A stretch of 64,000 bases of DNA from NCBI GenBank assembly GCA_959347315.1, contig OY365811.1:31505711-31569710 (forward strand). The letters run 5' to 3'. Position 1 is the stretch's first letter; the number at the start of each line of letters is the position of its first letter. Under the pieces are notes generated by a model. The model made no database searches. It was not told where the DNA came from and worked only from the letters and a program-made list of their open reading frames with translations. The DNA comes from Bimastos eiseni. Its lineage: Eukaryota; Annelida; Clitellata; Crassiclitellata; Lumbricidae. Positions 46,386 through 60,239 of this stretch are shown piece by piece. Made by a program: the position numbers and the translations under genes.

Positions 46386-49300
46386 ATGAACTGTAAAGTA
46401 GGTATATTTGCTTTTTTGTCACAGGCCAGCAACCAGGCCGAACCAGTACTGGTTGTAATCTTCGGGGCTGAGAAGATCACTCAAGAAACTGCGAGAAAGT
46501 TAGTTGAACTGACAAAGATGATGGCTGAGGAGAAGGCCAGTGTCTGGGTAATCCGCACAACAGCAGAGAATGAACTGTAAAGTAGGTATATTTGCTTTTT
46601 GTCACAGGCCAGCAACCAGGCCGAACCAGTACTGGTTGTAATCTTCGGGGCTGAGAAGCTCACTCAAGAAACTGCGAGAAAGTTAGTTGAACTGACAAAG
46701 ATGATGGCTGAGGAGAGGGCCAGTGTCTGGGTAATCTGCACAACAGTAGAGAATGAACTGTAAAGTAGGTATATTTACTTTTTTGTCACAGGCCAGCAAC
46801 CAGGCTGAACCGACTCTTGTTGTCTTGTTTGAGGCTGAGAAGTTGACACAAGAAACTGCAAGGAAATTGCTCCAATTAACAAAGATGATGGCTGAGGAGA
46901 GGGCCAGTGTCTGGGTAATCTGCACAACAGTAGAGAATGAACTGTAAAGTAGGTATATTTGCTTTTTTGTCACAGGCCAGCAACCAGGCTGAACCGACTC
47001 TTGTTGTCCTGTTTGAGGCTGAGAAGTTGACACAAGAAACTGCAAGGAAATTGCTCCAATTAACAAAGATGATGGCTGAGGAGAGGGCCAGTGTCTGGGT
47101 GATCTGCACAACAGCAGATCGTTTCAAGGTCGACCCCGACCTGGCCAAGGCATATACGATCAAGTACCTCTCGGTAACATTATTTTATCTTGCATGTAGT
47201 GAGAAACATTTGCAAGCAGCATACCTTAATTTAAAATATAAAAAAACTATTAAATGCATGAAAAACACACTACACAAAATTCCTCTACAACTTAAATCAT
47301 ATTTTGTGGTTTACCTATTTTGAACTTCTGACATTGCAGCAAACATTTGCTGGTCCAATTACCCAATCAGATTGCCCACAGAATTTAAGATAAACTGCAG
47401 CTGGTAAATGTGAGGAGTTAGCCCTGCACAAACAGCACTGCAACCCTTGTAAATATGAATGCATGCACGATGCTTTCATTGTGATCAAGGCAGTTTGATT
47501 TGTTAGTTTGTGGCTTATTGATGCAGGTGATAAGCCTATTTGACTTACTCTTCCTACATACTATGAGAAAGGTAATTCCTAATCCAAGGTTGTGGCAAAA
47601 TCATGCATAATAATGGAAACAGAAATTCTTAGGGAACAATGTTGTAACTTGGTTGATCAAATTTTGCTAGCTAGATGAACTTGGTTTTCATGGGTTGTTT
47701 GCTTTGGAATAAACTGCTTAAAATGAGACATGACTCCCAAAGAAGAAACGACCTGACTTGTAGAAAATATATGGTATAGGACTATAGGCCCTATGATGTA
47801 CCTTCTGGGAGACCATCAGAGACCATGGACCACACAGTCTATTGAAAAAATAAGTACAGACAAGGGTATTAACAAAGCCAAAATAGAGCACTTGTTCATC
47901 AACTGTTGTAATCAAATAAATTTGTCCAGTTTGTCCTAAGAACCAAACAAGTGACATGATATGGCAACATGTCCTTGTCGACATGATATCATTTCATGAT
48001 ATGGCAACATGTTGAGGGACCAATTGTACACATTGCAACATTGCAGCAAATTGTTGGATTTCAGCTAAGACTGTGTTTTTCATATATTATTTTAGAGCTG
48101 AATTATGGTTGAGTGTGTCTATAAGCTTGTGAAGAGTATCCAAAGCCCAAAACAAATGTGGGGGTTTAAGGTGTCCCTTTGTTGAATTGGCTATGGTCAT
48201 GTTTCCATGTTAGCTGGAAGACTGATAATTCTGACGAGTTCTTACTAGAGGTATGTAAACAGGTCAAGTATCTTACCTGAAATTGTTCTTACCCTTTCAT
48301 TGTTCTAGCCCCTTGGCGAAGCGTATTGATGGATCGCTGTCGAAAGTGCACAAATGGGAGTGATATGCTTTGCACTTGAAGATAGTTTCCAGAAAAGTGT
48401 GAAGGTTTTGCACACAGATTTATTGAAGGTTGCTGTGGAATTTAGAAGTGACATTTTGGATCAGAGGCTTTTGTTTGACTGTGTTTAACATTTGTTAAAT
48501 TAGGTCAATTCTGAGAACTTGCTTGTAACAGTTGCAGTGAACTGTGCTTAACGTTAAGAATTGTTGTGTATAGCTAACAACTGATACTGGAATTATTCGT
48601 GGTAGCAAGAATGTGTGTTTTCAACTGATAATTTTGATGCTTTGCTTTACATAAAACTTCCCTGTTCTAGGAACTGAAACAAATAACTGGTGTCTCAGAT
48701 AAATGGTAGTAGTTCCTAAGTTGAGTTATAGACTTCTGGAAAGAGAAATGCGAAATAACACTTGAACAACAAGCTGCACTGCTTTCCCTGTCGTTTTTGT
48801 GCACTTCTGATGCCAAAATAATAAATTAAATAAATATAAATAAATTAAATAAAGACACAAAGGGGAATTGTCAGTAAATGAAGAAACCCTGTTTTTAGAA
48901 AAGGCATTCTGGGAATCTTGCTCATTCTTTTAATGATATGGCAACATGTTGAGGGACCACAGATTTATTGAAGGTTGCTGTGGAATTTAGAAGTGACATT
49001 TTCGATCAGAGGCTTTTGTTTGACTGTGTTTAACATTTTGTAAATTAGGTCAATTCTGAGAACTTGCTTGTAACAGTTGCAGTGAACTGTGCTTAACGTT
49101 AAGAATTGTTGTGTATAGCTAACAACTGATACTGGAATTATTCGTGGTAGCAAGAATGTGTGTTTTCAACTGATAATTTTGATGCTTTGCTTTACATAAA
49201 ACTTCCCTGTTCTAGGAACTGAAACAAATAACTGGTGTCTCAGATAAATGGTAGTAGTTCCTAAGTTGGAAAGAGAAATGCGAAATAACAAAGTAGTGGG

Positions 49301-50322
49301 TTGTAGGGTTTCAGAGGTTGTCATCAAGGTGTGGGAGTCTGCTACAGATTTTGATTGGGTGTATTCAGTTTCTTACAATAAAGTTTGATGCAGTGGAATG
49401 TGAATTTTCAAATATTTTGACCAGTACAGTGGTGTTTGGTATAGCTTTTATAGGAGAGGCATCAGAGTGCTTGTGAATGTGCGTTAGCATTAATTTTTAT
49501 TGAAAGGGACATTGCCCTCTGAATCTCTGGCATTTTAAGTAACCATATTTTTGAGGTGTATTCTGCTGACGGCACATTTTATTTATAACTATGTAAAAAA
49601 TTATTTTTTAAATATGGGAGCTATGGCTTAATTTAGAATAATATGGAGAAGGAAATGCATAAACATAAAAACAAAAGTAGATGTCATCCATTACATTTCT
49701 GATCAAGTGTGTTCATTGTCTTCATGTATGCCATGGGCAATCAGAAGACGGAATTAAAATTGACTCGACTTTTCATGCGAAAGGCTGCAGGCTAATTCAA
49801 AGAATACATTTGGAACGGAAAATCTCAAAAATCAAAAGGAAAATGGGTAATAAAAGGAACATCGTGCAGCACATCAGGGAAGAAAAACTAAACCTTTTCA
49901 GTTACATCTGCAAAATGGAAGAATGTGGTATTTGGCGTGATGGAGGTTAGAGCAGTGAGGACGCGGCGTGCAGAGAATGGTTGGGCGACATCAAAGTGCT
50001 TTGGTATAGTGAAGAGATTCATGTCTTGAGCAAGCTGGCATAGTAACGTACTGAATGAAGACAAATCATCGACTGAGCATTGGACACCTGTGGGCATTGT
50101 GCCCCTGGAGCGACGGTTGGATGGAAATAGAATTTTTTAATGTTAATAGAAATATGTGTTTCAACTTGACAGACTATGTAGCCATTGAATCATGTAATTC
50201 TCAATAAAGTGTATAAGACAATAATTTCTAAGGTGAAATCGCCTGCATTGGCTGAATGTGGTAACATGAAGGCAAGTTCATATTAATAATTAAATTCCTA
50301 TTACAGCAATTTTCAACTGAGA
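46386..50322 (+). repeat. Array unit 11 (4 exon copies, full long spacer)
   Basis: Four copies of the unit-2 haplotype (second copy with the missing T). The first copy has a private T-to-C change just 3' of its GTAATC site (GTAATCCGC). The spacer from 47174 has two R segments, a full P block and a LINE fragment. Confidence 0.9.
46976..47173 (+). CDS. Array exon 11, complete 66-codon B-type exon
   Basis: Same protein and borders as exon 1. Truncated copies lie at 46425-46547, 46608-46730 and 46792-46914, in the order A(KI), A(KL), B. The private change in the first copy would be missense (Cys to Arg) if read through, but intronic if the GTAATC donor is used. Confidence 0.65.
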
Positions 50323-53300
50323 ATGAACTGTAAAGTAGGTATATTTGCTTTTTTGTCACAGGCCAGCAACCAGGCCGAACCAGTACTGGTTGTAATCTTC
50401 GGGGCTGAGAAGATCACTCAAGAAACTGCGAGAAAGTTAGTTGAACTGACAAAGATGATGGCTGAGGAGAAGGCCAGTGTCTGGGTAATCTGCACAACAG
50501 CAGAGAATGAACTGTAAAGTAGGTATATTTGCTTTTTTGTCACAGGCCAGCAACCAGGCCGAACCAGTACTGGTTGTAATCTTCGGGGCTGAGAAGCTCA
50601 CTCAAGAAACTGCGAGAAAGTTAGTTGAACTGACAAAGATGATGGCTGAGGAGAGGGCCAGTGTCTGGGTAATCTGCACAACAGTAGAGAATGAACTGTA
50701 AAGTAGGTATATTTGCTTTTTTGTCACAGGCCAGCAACCAGGCTGAACCGACTCTTGTTGTCCTGTTTGAGGCTGAGAAGTTGACACAAGAAACTGCAAG
50801 GAAATTGCTCCAATTAACAAAGATGATGGCTGAGGAGAGGGCCAGTGTCTGGGTGATCTGCACAACAGCAGATCGTTTCAAGGTCGACCCCGACCTGGCC
50901 AAGGCATATACGATCAAGTACCTCTCGGTAACATTATTTTATCTTGCATGTAGTGAGAAACATTTGCAAGCAGCATACCTTAATTTAAAATATAAAAAAA
51001 CTATTAAATGCATGAAAAACACACTACACAAAATTCCTCTACAACTTAAATCATATTTTGTGGTTTACCTATTTTGAACTTCTGACATTGCAGCAAACAT
51101 TTGCTGGTCCAATTACCCAATCAGATTGCCCACAGAATTTAAGATAAACTGCAGCTGGTAAATGTGAGGAGTTAGCCCTGCACAAACAGCACTGCAACCC
51201 TTGTAAATATGAATGCATGCACGATGCTTTCATTGTGATCAAGGCAGTTTGATTTGTTAGTTTGTGGCTTATTGATGCAGGTGATAAGCCTATTTGACTT
51301 ACTCTTCCTACATACTATGAGAAAGGTAATTCCTAATCCAAGGTTGTGGCAAAATCATGCATAATAATGGAAACAGAAATTCTTAGGGAACAATGTTGTA
51401 ACTTGGTTGATCAAATTTTGCTAGCTAGATGAACTTGGTTTTCATGGGTTGTTTGCTTTGGAATAAACTGCTTAAAATGAGACATGACTCCCAAAGAAGA
51501 AACGACCTGACTTGTAGAAAATATATGGTATAGGACTATAGGCCCTATGATGTACCTTCTGGGAGACCATCAGAGACCATGGACCACACAGTCTATTGAA
51601 AAAATAAGTACAGACAAGGGTATTAACAAAGCCAAAATAGAGCACTTGTTCATCAACTGTTGTAATCAAATAAATTTGTCCAGTTTGTCCTAAGAACCAA
51701 ACAAGTGACATGATATGGCAACATGTCCTTGTCGACATGATATCATTTCATGATATGGCAACATGTTGAGGGACCAATTGTACACATTGCAACATTGCAG
51801 CAAATTGTTGGATTTCAGCTAAGACTGTGTTTTTCATATATTATTTTAGAGCTGAATTATGGTTGAGTGTGTCTATAAGCTTGTGAAGAGTATCCAAAGC
51901 CCAAACAAATGTGGGGGTTTAAGGTGTCCCTTTGTTGAATTGGCTATGGTCATGTTTCCATGTTAGCTGGAAGACTGATAATTCTGACGAGTTCTTACTA
52001 GAGGTATGTAAACAGGTCAAGTATCTTACCTGAAATTGTTCTTACCCTTTCATTGTTCTAGCCCCTTGGCGAAGCGTATTGATGGATCGCTGTCGAAAGT
52101 GCACAAATGGGAGTGATATGCTTTGCACTTGAAGATAGTTTCCAGAAAAGTGTGAAGGTTTTGCACACAGATTTATTGAAGGTTGCTGTGGAATTTAGAA
52201 GTGACATTTTGGATCAGAGGCTTTTGTTTGACTGTGTTTAACATTTGTTAAATTAGGTCAATTCTGAGAACTTGCTTGTAACAGTTGCAGTGAACTGTGC
52301 TTAACGTTAAGAATTGTTGTGTATAGCTAACAACTGATACTGGAATTATTCGTGGTAGCAAGAATGTGTGTTTTCAACTGATAATTTTGATGCTTTGCTT
52401 TACATAAAACTTCCCTGTTCTAGGAACTGAAACAAATAACTGGTGTCTCAGATAAATGGTAGTAGTTCCTAAGTTGAGTTATAGACTTCTGGAAAGAGAA
52501 ATGCGAAATAACACTTGAACAACAAGCTGCACTGCTTTCCCTGTCGTTTTTGTGCACTTCTGATGCCAAAATAATAAATTAAATAAATATAAATAAATTA
52601 AATAAAGACACAAAGGGGAATTGTCAGTAAATGAAGAAACCCTGTTTTTAGAAAAGGCATTCTGGGAATCTTGCTCATTCTTTTAATGATATGGCAACAT
52701 GTTGAGGGACCACAGATTTATTGAAGGTTGCTGTGGAATTTAGAAGTGACATTTTCGATCAGAGGCTTTTGTTTGACTGTGTTTAACATTTTGTAAATTA
52801 GGTCAATTCTGAGAACTTGCTTGTAACAGTTGCAGTGAACTGTGCTTAACGTTAAGAATTGTTGTGTATAGCTAACAACTGATACTGGAATTATTCGTGG
52901 TAGCAAGAATGTGTGTTTTCAACTGATAATTTTGATGCTTTGCTTTACATAAAACTTCCCTGTTCTAGGAACTGAAACAAATAACTGGTGTCTCAGATAA
53001 ATGGTAGTAGTTCCTAAGTTGGAAAGAGAAATGCGAAATAACAAAGTAGTGGGTTGTAGGGTTTCAGAGGTTGTCATCAAGGTGTGGGAGTCTGCTACAG
53101 ATTTTGATTGGGTGTATTCAGTTTCTTACAATAAAGTTTGATGCAGTGGAATGTGAATTTTCAAATATTTTGACCAGTACAGTGGTGTTTGGTATAGCTT
53201 TTATAGGAGAGGCATCAGAGTGCTTGTGAATGTGCGTTAGCATTAATTTTTATTGAAAGGGACATTGCCCTCTGAATCTCTGGCATTTTAAGTAACCATA

Positions 53301-54075
53301 TTTTTGAGGTGTATTCTGCTGAAGGCATATTTTATTTATAACTATGTAAAAAATTATTTTTTAAATATGGGAGCTATGGCTTAATTTAGAATAATATGGA
53401 GAAGGAAATGCATAAACATAAAAACAAAAGTAGATGTCATCCATTACATTTCTGATCAAGTGTGTTCATTGTCTTCATGTATGCCATGGGCAATCAGAAG
53501 ACGGAATTAAAATTGACTCGACTTTTCATGCGAAAGGCTGCAGGCTAATTCAAAGAATACATTTGGAACGGAAAATCTCAAAAATCAAAAGGAAAATGGG
53601 TAATAAAAGGAACATCGTGCAGCACATCAGGGAAGAAAAACTAAACCTTTTCAGTTACATCTGCAAAATGGAAGAATGTGGTATTTGGCGTGATGGAGGT
53701 TAGAGCAGTGAGGACGCGGCATGCAGAGAATGGTTGGGCGACATCAAAGTGCTTTGGTATAGTGAAGAGATTCATGTCTTGAGCAAGCTGGCATAGTAAC
53801 GTACTGAATGAAGACAAATCATCGACTGAGCATTGGACACCTGTGGGCATTGTGCCCCTGGAGCGACGGTTGGATGGAAATAGAATTTTTTAATGTTAAT
53901 AGAAATATGTGTTTCAACTTGACAGACTATGTAGCCATTGAATCATGTAATTCTCAATAAAGTGTATAAGACAATAATTTCTAAGGTGAAATCGCCTGCA
54001 TTGGCTGAATGTGGTAACATGAAGGCAAGTTCATATTAATAATTAAATTCCTATTACAGCAATTTTCAACTGAGA
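50323..54075 (+). repeat. Array unit 12 (3 exon copies, full long spacer)
   Basis: Three copies and a full spacer from 50928. The P block has GCTGAAGGCATATT, shared with the terminal truncated copy, and a private GCGGCATGCAG in the LINE fragment. Confidence 0.9.
50730..50927 (+). CDS. Array exon 12, complete 66-codon B-type exon
   Basis: Same protein and borders as exon 1, preceded by truncated A-type copies at 50362-50484 and 50546-50668. Confidence 0.65.
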
Positions 54076-57000
54076 ATGAACTGTAAAGTAGGTATATTTG
54101 CTTTTTTGTCACAGGCCAGCAACCAGGCCGAACCAGTACTGGTTGTAATCTTCGGGGCTGAGAAGATCACTCAAGAAACTGCGAGAAAGTTAGTTGAACT
54201 GACAAAGATGATGGCTGAGGAGAAGGCCAGTGTCTGGGTAATCTGCACAACAGCAGAGAATGAACTGTAAAGTAGGTATACTTGCTTTTTTGTCACAGGC
54301 CAGCAACCAGGCCGAACCAGTACTGGTTGTAATCTTCGGGGCTGAGAAGCTCACTCAAGAAACTGCGAGAAAGTTAGTTGAACTGACAAAGATGATGGCT
54401 GAGGAGAGGGCCAGTGTCTGGGTAATCTGCACAACAGTAGAGAATGAACTGTAAAGTAGGTATATTTGCTTTTTTGTCACAGGCCAGCAACCAGGCTGAA
54501 CCGACTCTTGTTGTCCTGTTTGAGGCTGAGAAGTTGACACAAGAAACTGCAAGGAAATTGCTCCAATTAACAAAGATGATGGCTGAGGAGAGGGCCAGTG
54601 TCTGGGTGATCTGCACAACAGCAGATCGTTTCAAGGTCGACCCCGACCTGGCCAAGGCATATACGATCAAGTACCTCTCGGTAACATTATTTTATCTTGC
54701 ATGTAGTGAGAAACATTTGCAAGCAGCATACCTTAATTTAAAATATAAAAAAACTATTAAATGCATGAAAAACACACTACACAAAATTCCTCTACAACTT
54801 AAATCATATTTTGTGGTTTACCTATTTTGAACTTCTGACATTGCAGCAAACATTTGCTGGTCCAATTACCCAATCAGATTGCCCACAGAATTTAAGATAA
54901 ACTGCAGCTGGTAAATGTGAGGAGTTAGCCCTGCACAAACAGCACTGCAACCCTTGTAAATATGAATGCATGCACGATGCTTTCATTGTGATCAAGGCAG
55001 TTTGATTTGTTAGTTTGTGGCTTATTGATGCAGGTGATAAGCCTATTTGACTTACTCTTCCTACATACTATGAGAAAGGTAATTCCTAATCCAAGGTTGT
55101 GGCAAAATCATGCATAATAATGGAAACAGAAATTCTTAGGGAACAATGTTGTAACTTGGTTGATCAAATTTTGCTAGCTAGATGAACTTGGTTTTCATGG
55201 GTTGTTTGCTTTGGAATAAACTGCTTAAAATGAGACATGACTCCCAAAGAAGAAACGACCTGACTTGTAGAAAATATATGGTATAGGACTATAGGCCCTA
55301 TGATGTACCTTCTGGGAGACCATCAGAGACCATGGACCACACAGTCTATTGAAAAAATAAGTACAGACAAGGGTATTAACAAAGCCAAAATAGAGCACTT
55401 GTTCATCAACTGTTGTAATCAAATAAATTTGTCCAGTTTGTCCTAAGAACCAAACAAGTGACATGATATGGCAACATGTCCTTGTCGACATGATATCATT
55501 TCATGATATGGCAACATGTTGAGGGACCAATTGTACACATTGCAACATTGCAGCAAATTGTTGGATTTCAGCTAAGACTGTTTTTCATATATTATTTTAG
55601 AGCTGAATTATGGTTGAGTGTGTTTATAAGCTTGTGAAGAGTATCCAAAGCCCAAACAAATGTGGGGGTTTAAGGTGTCCCTTTGTTGAATTGGCTATGG
55701 TCATGTTTCCATGTTAGCTGGAAGACTGATAATTCTGAAGAGTTCTTACTAGAGGTATGTAAACAGGTCAAGTATCTTACCTGAAATTGTTCTTACCCTT
55801 TCATTGTTCTAGCCCCTTGGCGAAGCGTATTGATGGATCGCTGTCGAAAGTGCACAAATGGGAGTGATATGCTTTGCACTTGAAGATAGTTTCCAGAAAA
55901 GTGTGAAGGCTTTGCACACAGATTTATTGAAGGTTGCTGTGGAATTTAGAAGTGACATTTTGGATCAGAGGCTTTTGTTTGACTGTGTTTAACATTTGTT
56001 AAATTAGGTCAATTCTGAGAACTTGCTTGTAACAGTTGCAGTGAACTGTGCTTAACGTTAAGAATTGTTGTGTATAGCTAACAACTGATACTGGAATTAT
56101 CCGTGGTAGCAAGAATGTGTGTTTTCAACTGATAATTTTGATGCTTTGCTTTACATAAAACTTCCCTGTTCTAGGAACTGAAACAAATAACTGGTGTCTC
56201 AGATAAATGGTAGTAGTTCCTAAGTTGAGTTATAGACTTCTGGAAAGAGAAATGCGAAATAACACTTGAACAACAAGCTGCACTGCTTTCCCTGTCGTTT
56301 TTGTGCACTTCTGATGCCAAAATAATAAATTAAATAAATATAAATAAATTAAATAAAGACACAAAGGGGAATTGTCAGTAAATGAAGAAACCCTGTTTTT
56401 AGAAAAGGCATTCTGGGAATCTTGCTCATTCTTTTAATGATATGGCAACATGTTGAGGGACCACAGATTTATTGAAGGTTGCTGTGGAATTTAGAAGTGA
56501 CATTTTCGATCAGAGGCTTTTGTTTGACTGTGTTTAACATTTTGTAAATTAGGTCAATTCTGAGAACTTGCTTGTAACAGTTGCAGTGAACTGTGCTTAA
56601 CGTTAAGAATTGTTGCGTATAGCTAACAACTGATACTGGAATTATTCGTGGTAGCAAGAATGTGTGTTTTCAACTGATAATTTTGATGCTTTGCTTTACA
56701 TAAAACTTCCCTGTTCTAGGAACTGAAACAAATAACTGGTGTCTCAGATAAATGGTAGTAGTTCCTAAGTTGGAAAGAGAAATGCGAAATAACAAAGTAG
56801 TGGGTTGTAGGGTTTCAGAGGTTGTCATCAAGGTGTGGGAGTCTGCTACAGATTTTGATTGGGTGTATTCAGTTTCTTACAATAAAGTTTGATGCAGTGG
56901 AATGTGAATTTTCAAATATTTTGACCAGTACAGTGGTGTTTGGTATAGCTTTTATAGGAGAGGCATCAGAGTGCTTGTGAATGTGCGTTAGCATTAATTT

Positions 57001-57826
57001 TTATTGAAAGGGACATTGCCCTCTGAATCTCTGGCATTTTAAGTAACCATATTTTTGAGGTGTATTCTGCTGACGGCATATTTTATTTATAACTATGTAA
57101 AAAATTATTTTTTAAATATGGGAGCTATGGCTTAATTTAGAATAATATGGAGAAGGAAATGCATAAACATAAAAACAAAAGTAGATGTCATCCATTACAT
57201 TTCTGATCAAGTGTGTTCATTGTCTTCATGTATGCCATGGGCAATCAGAAGACGGAATTAAAATTGACTCGACTTTTCATGCGAAAGGCTGCAGGCTAAT
57301 TCAAAGAATACATTTGGAACGGAAAATCTCAAAAATCAAAAGGAAAATGGGTAATAAAAGGAACATCGTGCAGCACATCAGGGAAGAAAAACTAAACCTT
57401 TTCAGTTACATCTGCAAAATGGAAGAATGTGGTATTTGGCGTGATGGAGGTTAGAGCAGTGAGGACGCGGCGTGCAGAGAATGGTTGGGCGACATCAAAG
57501 TGCTTTGGTATAGTGAAGAGATTCATGTCTTGAGCAAGCTGGCATAGTAACGTACTGAATGAAGACAAATCATCGACTGAGCATTGGACACCTGTGGGCA
57601 TTGTGCCCCTGGAGCGACGGTTGGATGGAAATAGAATTTTTTAATGTTAATAGAAATATGTGTTTCAACTTGACAGACTATGTAGCCATTGAATCATGTA
57701 ATTCTCAATAAAGTGTATAAGACAATAATTTCTAAGGTGAAATCGCCTGCATTGGCTGAATGTGGTAACATGAAGGCAAGTTCATATTAATAATTAAATT
57801 CCTATTACAGCAATTTTCAACTGAGA
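54076..57826 (+). repeat. Array unit 13 (3 exon copies, full long spacer)
   Basis: Three copies. The second has GTATACTTGC in its acceptor region. The spacer from 54681 shares the 2-base loss of unit 10 near 55580, then has two R segments, a full P block and a LINE fragment. Confidence 0.9.
54483..54680 (+). CDS. Array exon 13, complete 66-codon B-type exon
   Basis: Same protein and borders as exon 1, preceded by truncated A-type copies at 54115-54237 and 54299-54421. Confidence 0.65.
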
Positions 57827-60209
57827 ATGAACTGTAAAGTAGGTATATTTGCTTTTTTGTCACAGGCCAGCAACCAGGCCAAACCAGTACTGGTTGTAAT
57901 CTTCGGGGCTGAGAAGATCACTCAAGAAACTGCGAGAAAGTTAGTTGAACTGACAAAGATGATGGCTGAGGAGAAGGCCAGTGTCTGGGTAATCTGCACA
58001 ACAGCAGAGAATGAACTGTAAAGTAGGTATATTTGCTTTTTGTCACAGGCCAGCAACCAGGCCGAACCAGTACTGGTTGTAATCTTCGGGGCTGAGAAGC
58101 TCACTCAAGAAACTGCGAGAAAGTTAGTTGAACTGACAAAGATGATGGCTGAGGAGAAGGCCAGTGTCTGGGTGATCTGCACAACAGCAGATCGTTTCAA
58201 GGTCGACCCCGACCTGGCCAAGGCATATACGATCAAGTACCTCTCGGTAACATTATTTTATCTTGCATGTAGTGAGAAACATTTGCAAGCAGCATACCTT
58301 AATTTAAAATATAAAAAAACTATTAAATGCATGAAAAACACACTACACAAAATTCCTCTACAACTTAAATCATATTTTGTGGTTTACCTATTTTGAACTT
58401 CTGACATTGCAGCAAACATTTGCTGGTCCAATTACCCAATCAGATTGCCCACAGAATTTAAGATAAACTGCAGCTGGTAAATGTGAGGAGTTAGCCCTGC
58501 ACAAACAGCACTGCAACCCTTGTAAATATGAATGCATGCACGATGCTTTCATTGTGATCAAGGCAGTTTGATTTGTTAGTTTGTGGCTTATTGATGCAGG
58601 TGATAAGCCTATTTGACTTACTCTTCCTACATACTATGAGAAAGGTAATTCCTAATCCAAGGTTGTGGCAAAATCATGCATAATAATGGAAACAGAAATT
58701 CTTAGGGAACAATGTTGTAACTTGGTTGATCAAATTTTGCTAGCTAGATGAACTTGGTTTTCATGGGTTGTTTGCTTTGGAATAAACTGCTTAAAATGAG
58801 ACATGACTCCCAAAGAAGAAACGACCTGACTTGTAGAAAATATATGGTATAGGACTATAGGCCCTATGATGTACCTTCTGGGAGACCATCAGAGACCATG
58901 GACCACACAGTCTATTGAAAAAATAAGTACAGACAAGGGTATTAACAAAGCCAAAATAGAGCACTTGTTCATCAACTGTTGTAATCAAATAAATTTGTCC
59001 AGTTTGTCCTAAGAACCAAACAAGTGACATGATATGGCAACATGTCCTTGTCGACATGATATCATTTCATGATATGGCAACATGTTGAGGGACCAATTGT
59101 ACACATTGCAACATTGCAGCAAATTGTTGGATTTCAGCTAAGACTGTGTTTTTCATATATTATTTTAGAGCTGAATTATGGTTGAGTGTGTTTATAAGCT
59201 TGTGAAGAGTATCCAAAGCCCAAACAAATGTGGGGGTTTAAGGTGTCCCTTTGTTGAATTGGCTATGGTCATGTTTCCATGTTAGCTGGAAGACTGATAA
59301 TTCTGAAGAGTTCTTACTAGAGGTATGTAAACAGGTCAAGTATCTTACCTGAAATTGTTCTTACCCTTTCATTGTTCTAGCCCCTTGGCGAAGCGTATTG
59401 ATGGATCGCTGTCGAAAGTGCACAAATGGGAGTGATATGCTTTGCACTTGAAGATAGTTTCCAGAAAAGTGTGAAGGTTTTGCACACAGATTTATTGAAG
59501 GTTGCTGTGGAATTTAGAAGTGACATTTTGGATCAGAGGCTTTTGTTTGACTGTGTTTAACATTTGTTAAATTAGGTCAATTCTGAGAACTTGCTTGTAA
59601 CAGTTGCAGTGAACTGTGCTTAACGTTAAGAATTGTTGTGTATAGCTAACAACTGATACTGGAATTATTCGTGGTAGCAAGAATGTGTGTTTTCAACTGA
59701 TAATTTTGATGCTTTGCTTTACATAAAACTTCCCTGTTCTAGGAACTGAAACAAATAACTGGTGTCTCAGATAAATGGTAGTAGTTCCTAAGTTGGAAAG
59801 AGAAATGCGAAATAACAAAGTAGTGGGTTGTAGGGTTTCAGAGGTTGTCATCAAGGTGTGGGAGTCTGCTACAGATTTTGATTGGGTGTATTCAGTTTCT
59901 TACAATAAAGTTTGATGCAGTGGAATGTGAATTTTCAAATATTTTGACCAGTACAGTGGTGTTTGGTATAGCTTTTATAGGAGAGGCATCAGAGTGCTCG
60001 TGAATGTGCGTTAGCATTAATTTTTATTGAAAGGGACATTGCCCTCTGAATCTCTGGCATTTTAAGTAACCATATTTTTGAGGTGTATTCTGCTGAAGGC
60101 ATATTTTATTTATAACTATGTAAAAAATTATTTTTTAAATATGGGAGCTATGGCTTAATTTAGAATAATATGGAGAAGGAAATGCATAAACATAAAAACA
60201 AAAGTAGAC
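57827..60209 (+). repeat. Array unit 14 (2 exon copies, terminal truncated spacer)
   Basis: Two copies. The spacer from 58247 has a single R segment, as in unit 1, then the P block from 59814. Similarity to other units stops at 60209 (AAAAGTAGA, then new sequence). Having a single R segment at both array edges suggests that the R duplication arose within the array. Confidence 0.9.
58049..58246 (+). CDS. Array exon 14, complete chimeric exon (A-type body)
   Basis: 198 nt, A-type body with the terminal DRFKVDPDLAKAYTIKYLS tail, like exon 3. Unlike exon 3, its acceptor tract has the missing T. The one truncated copy at 57866-57988 has a private Glu-to-Lys change (QAKPVLV). Confidence 0.65.
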
Positions 60210-60239
60210 TTGTAGGAGTAAGCCATAAGGATACATTTA

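Larger units (their letters stand above)
12785..60209 (+). repeat. 47-kb tandem array of 14 exon-bearing units
   Basis: Fourteen head-to-tail units of about 2.3-4.1 kb begin (cluster starts) at 13819, 16136, 20072, 22742, 25787, 29724, 32586, 36339, 40460, 43526, 46386, 50323, 54076 and 57827. Each holds a cluster of 184-bp exon repeats and an intron-like spacer. A lead-in block lies at 12785-13818, and the array breaks off at 60209 in the middle of that same block. Units differ by only a few substitutions per kilobase plus discrete indels, so amplification is recent or the units are kept alike by conversion or unequal crossing-over. The left-most lead-in carries private differences, as expected for an edge copy. 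Confidence 0.95.

Noticed and set aside
14098..47163. Antisense frames of 60-142 aa over the exon clusters (MCRSPRHWPS, MIVYALARSG, MSFSAPKITT)
   Set aside because: They are mirror frames of the exon copies, change with copy number and show no independent constraint.
18714..56657. 62-aa minus-strand frame MLPRII in the second R segments
   Set aside because: It lies in the spacer duplicate; the fossil R copy at 60240-60450 does not keep the frame.
13819..58246. Repeated 64-aa and 128-aa plus-strand open frames beginning MNCKVGIF
   Set aside because: The MNCKVGIFAFLSQ part is intron tail and acceptor read as protein, and the end of the 128-aa frame runs past a GTAACA donor. The real coding piece is the 66-codon exon.
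13819..58246. CRISPR array
   Set aside because: The regular repeats are 184-bp exon copies and kilobase units in a eukaryotic sequence, with no short repeat/unique-spacer pattern.
13819..58246. Dscam-like mutually exclusive exon array
   Set aside because: Nearly all copies are the same sequence, with only two classes, and symmetric phase-0 exons need not be exclusive. No docking or selector sequence pairs were seen.
14968..59057. 88-aa minus-strand frame MSTRTCCHIMSLV, identical in every unit
   Set aside because: Its conservation equals that of the surrounding non-coding spacer, so it is explained by recent duplication. It shows no domain or splice context.
12785..60209. Assembly artefact creating false tandem copies
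   Set aside because: Units differ in copy number, spacer type and private variants in a consistent, non-random way. Not fully excluded without long reads.
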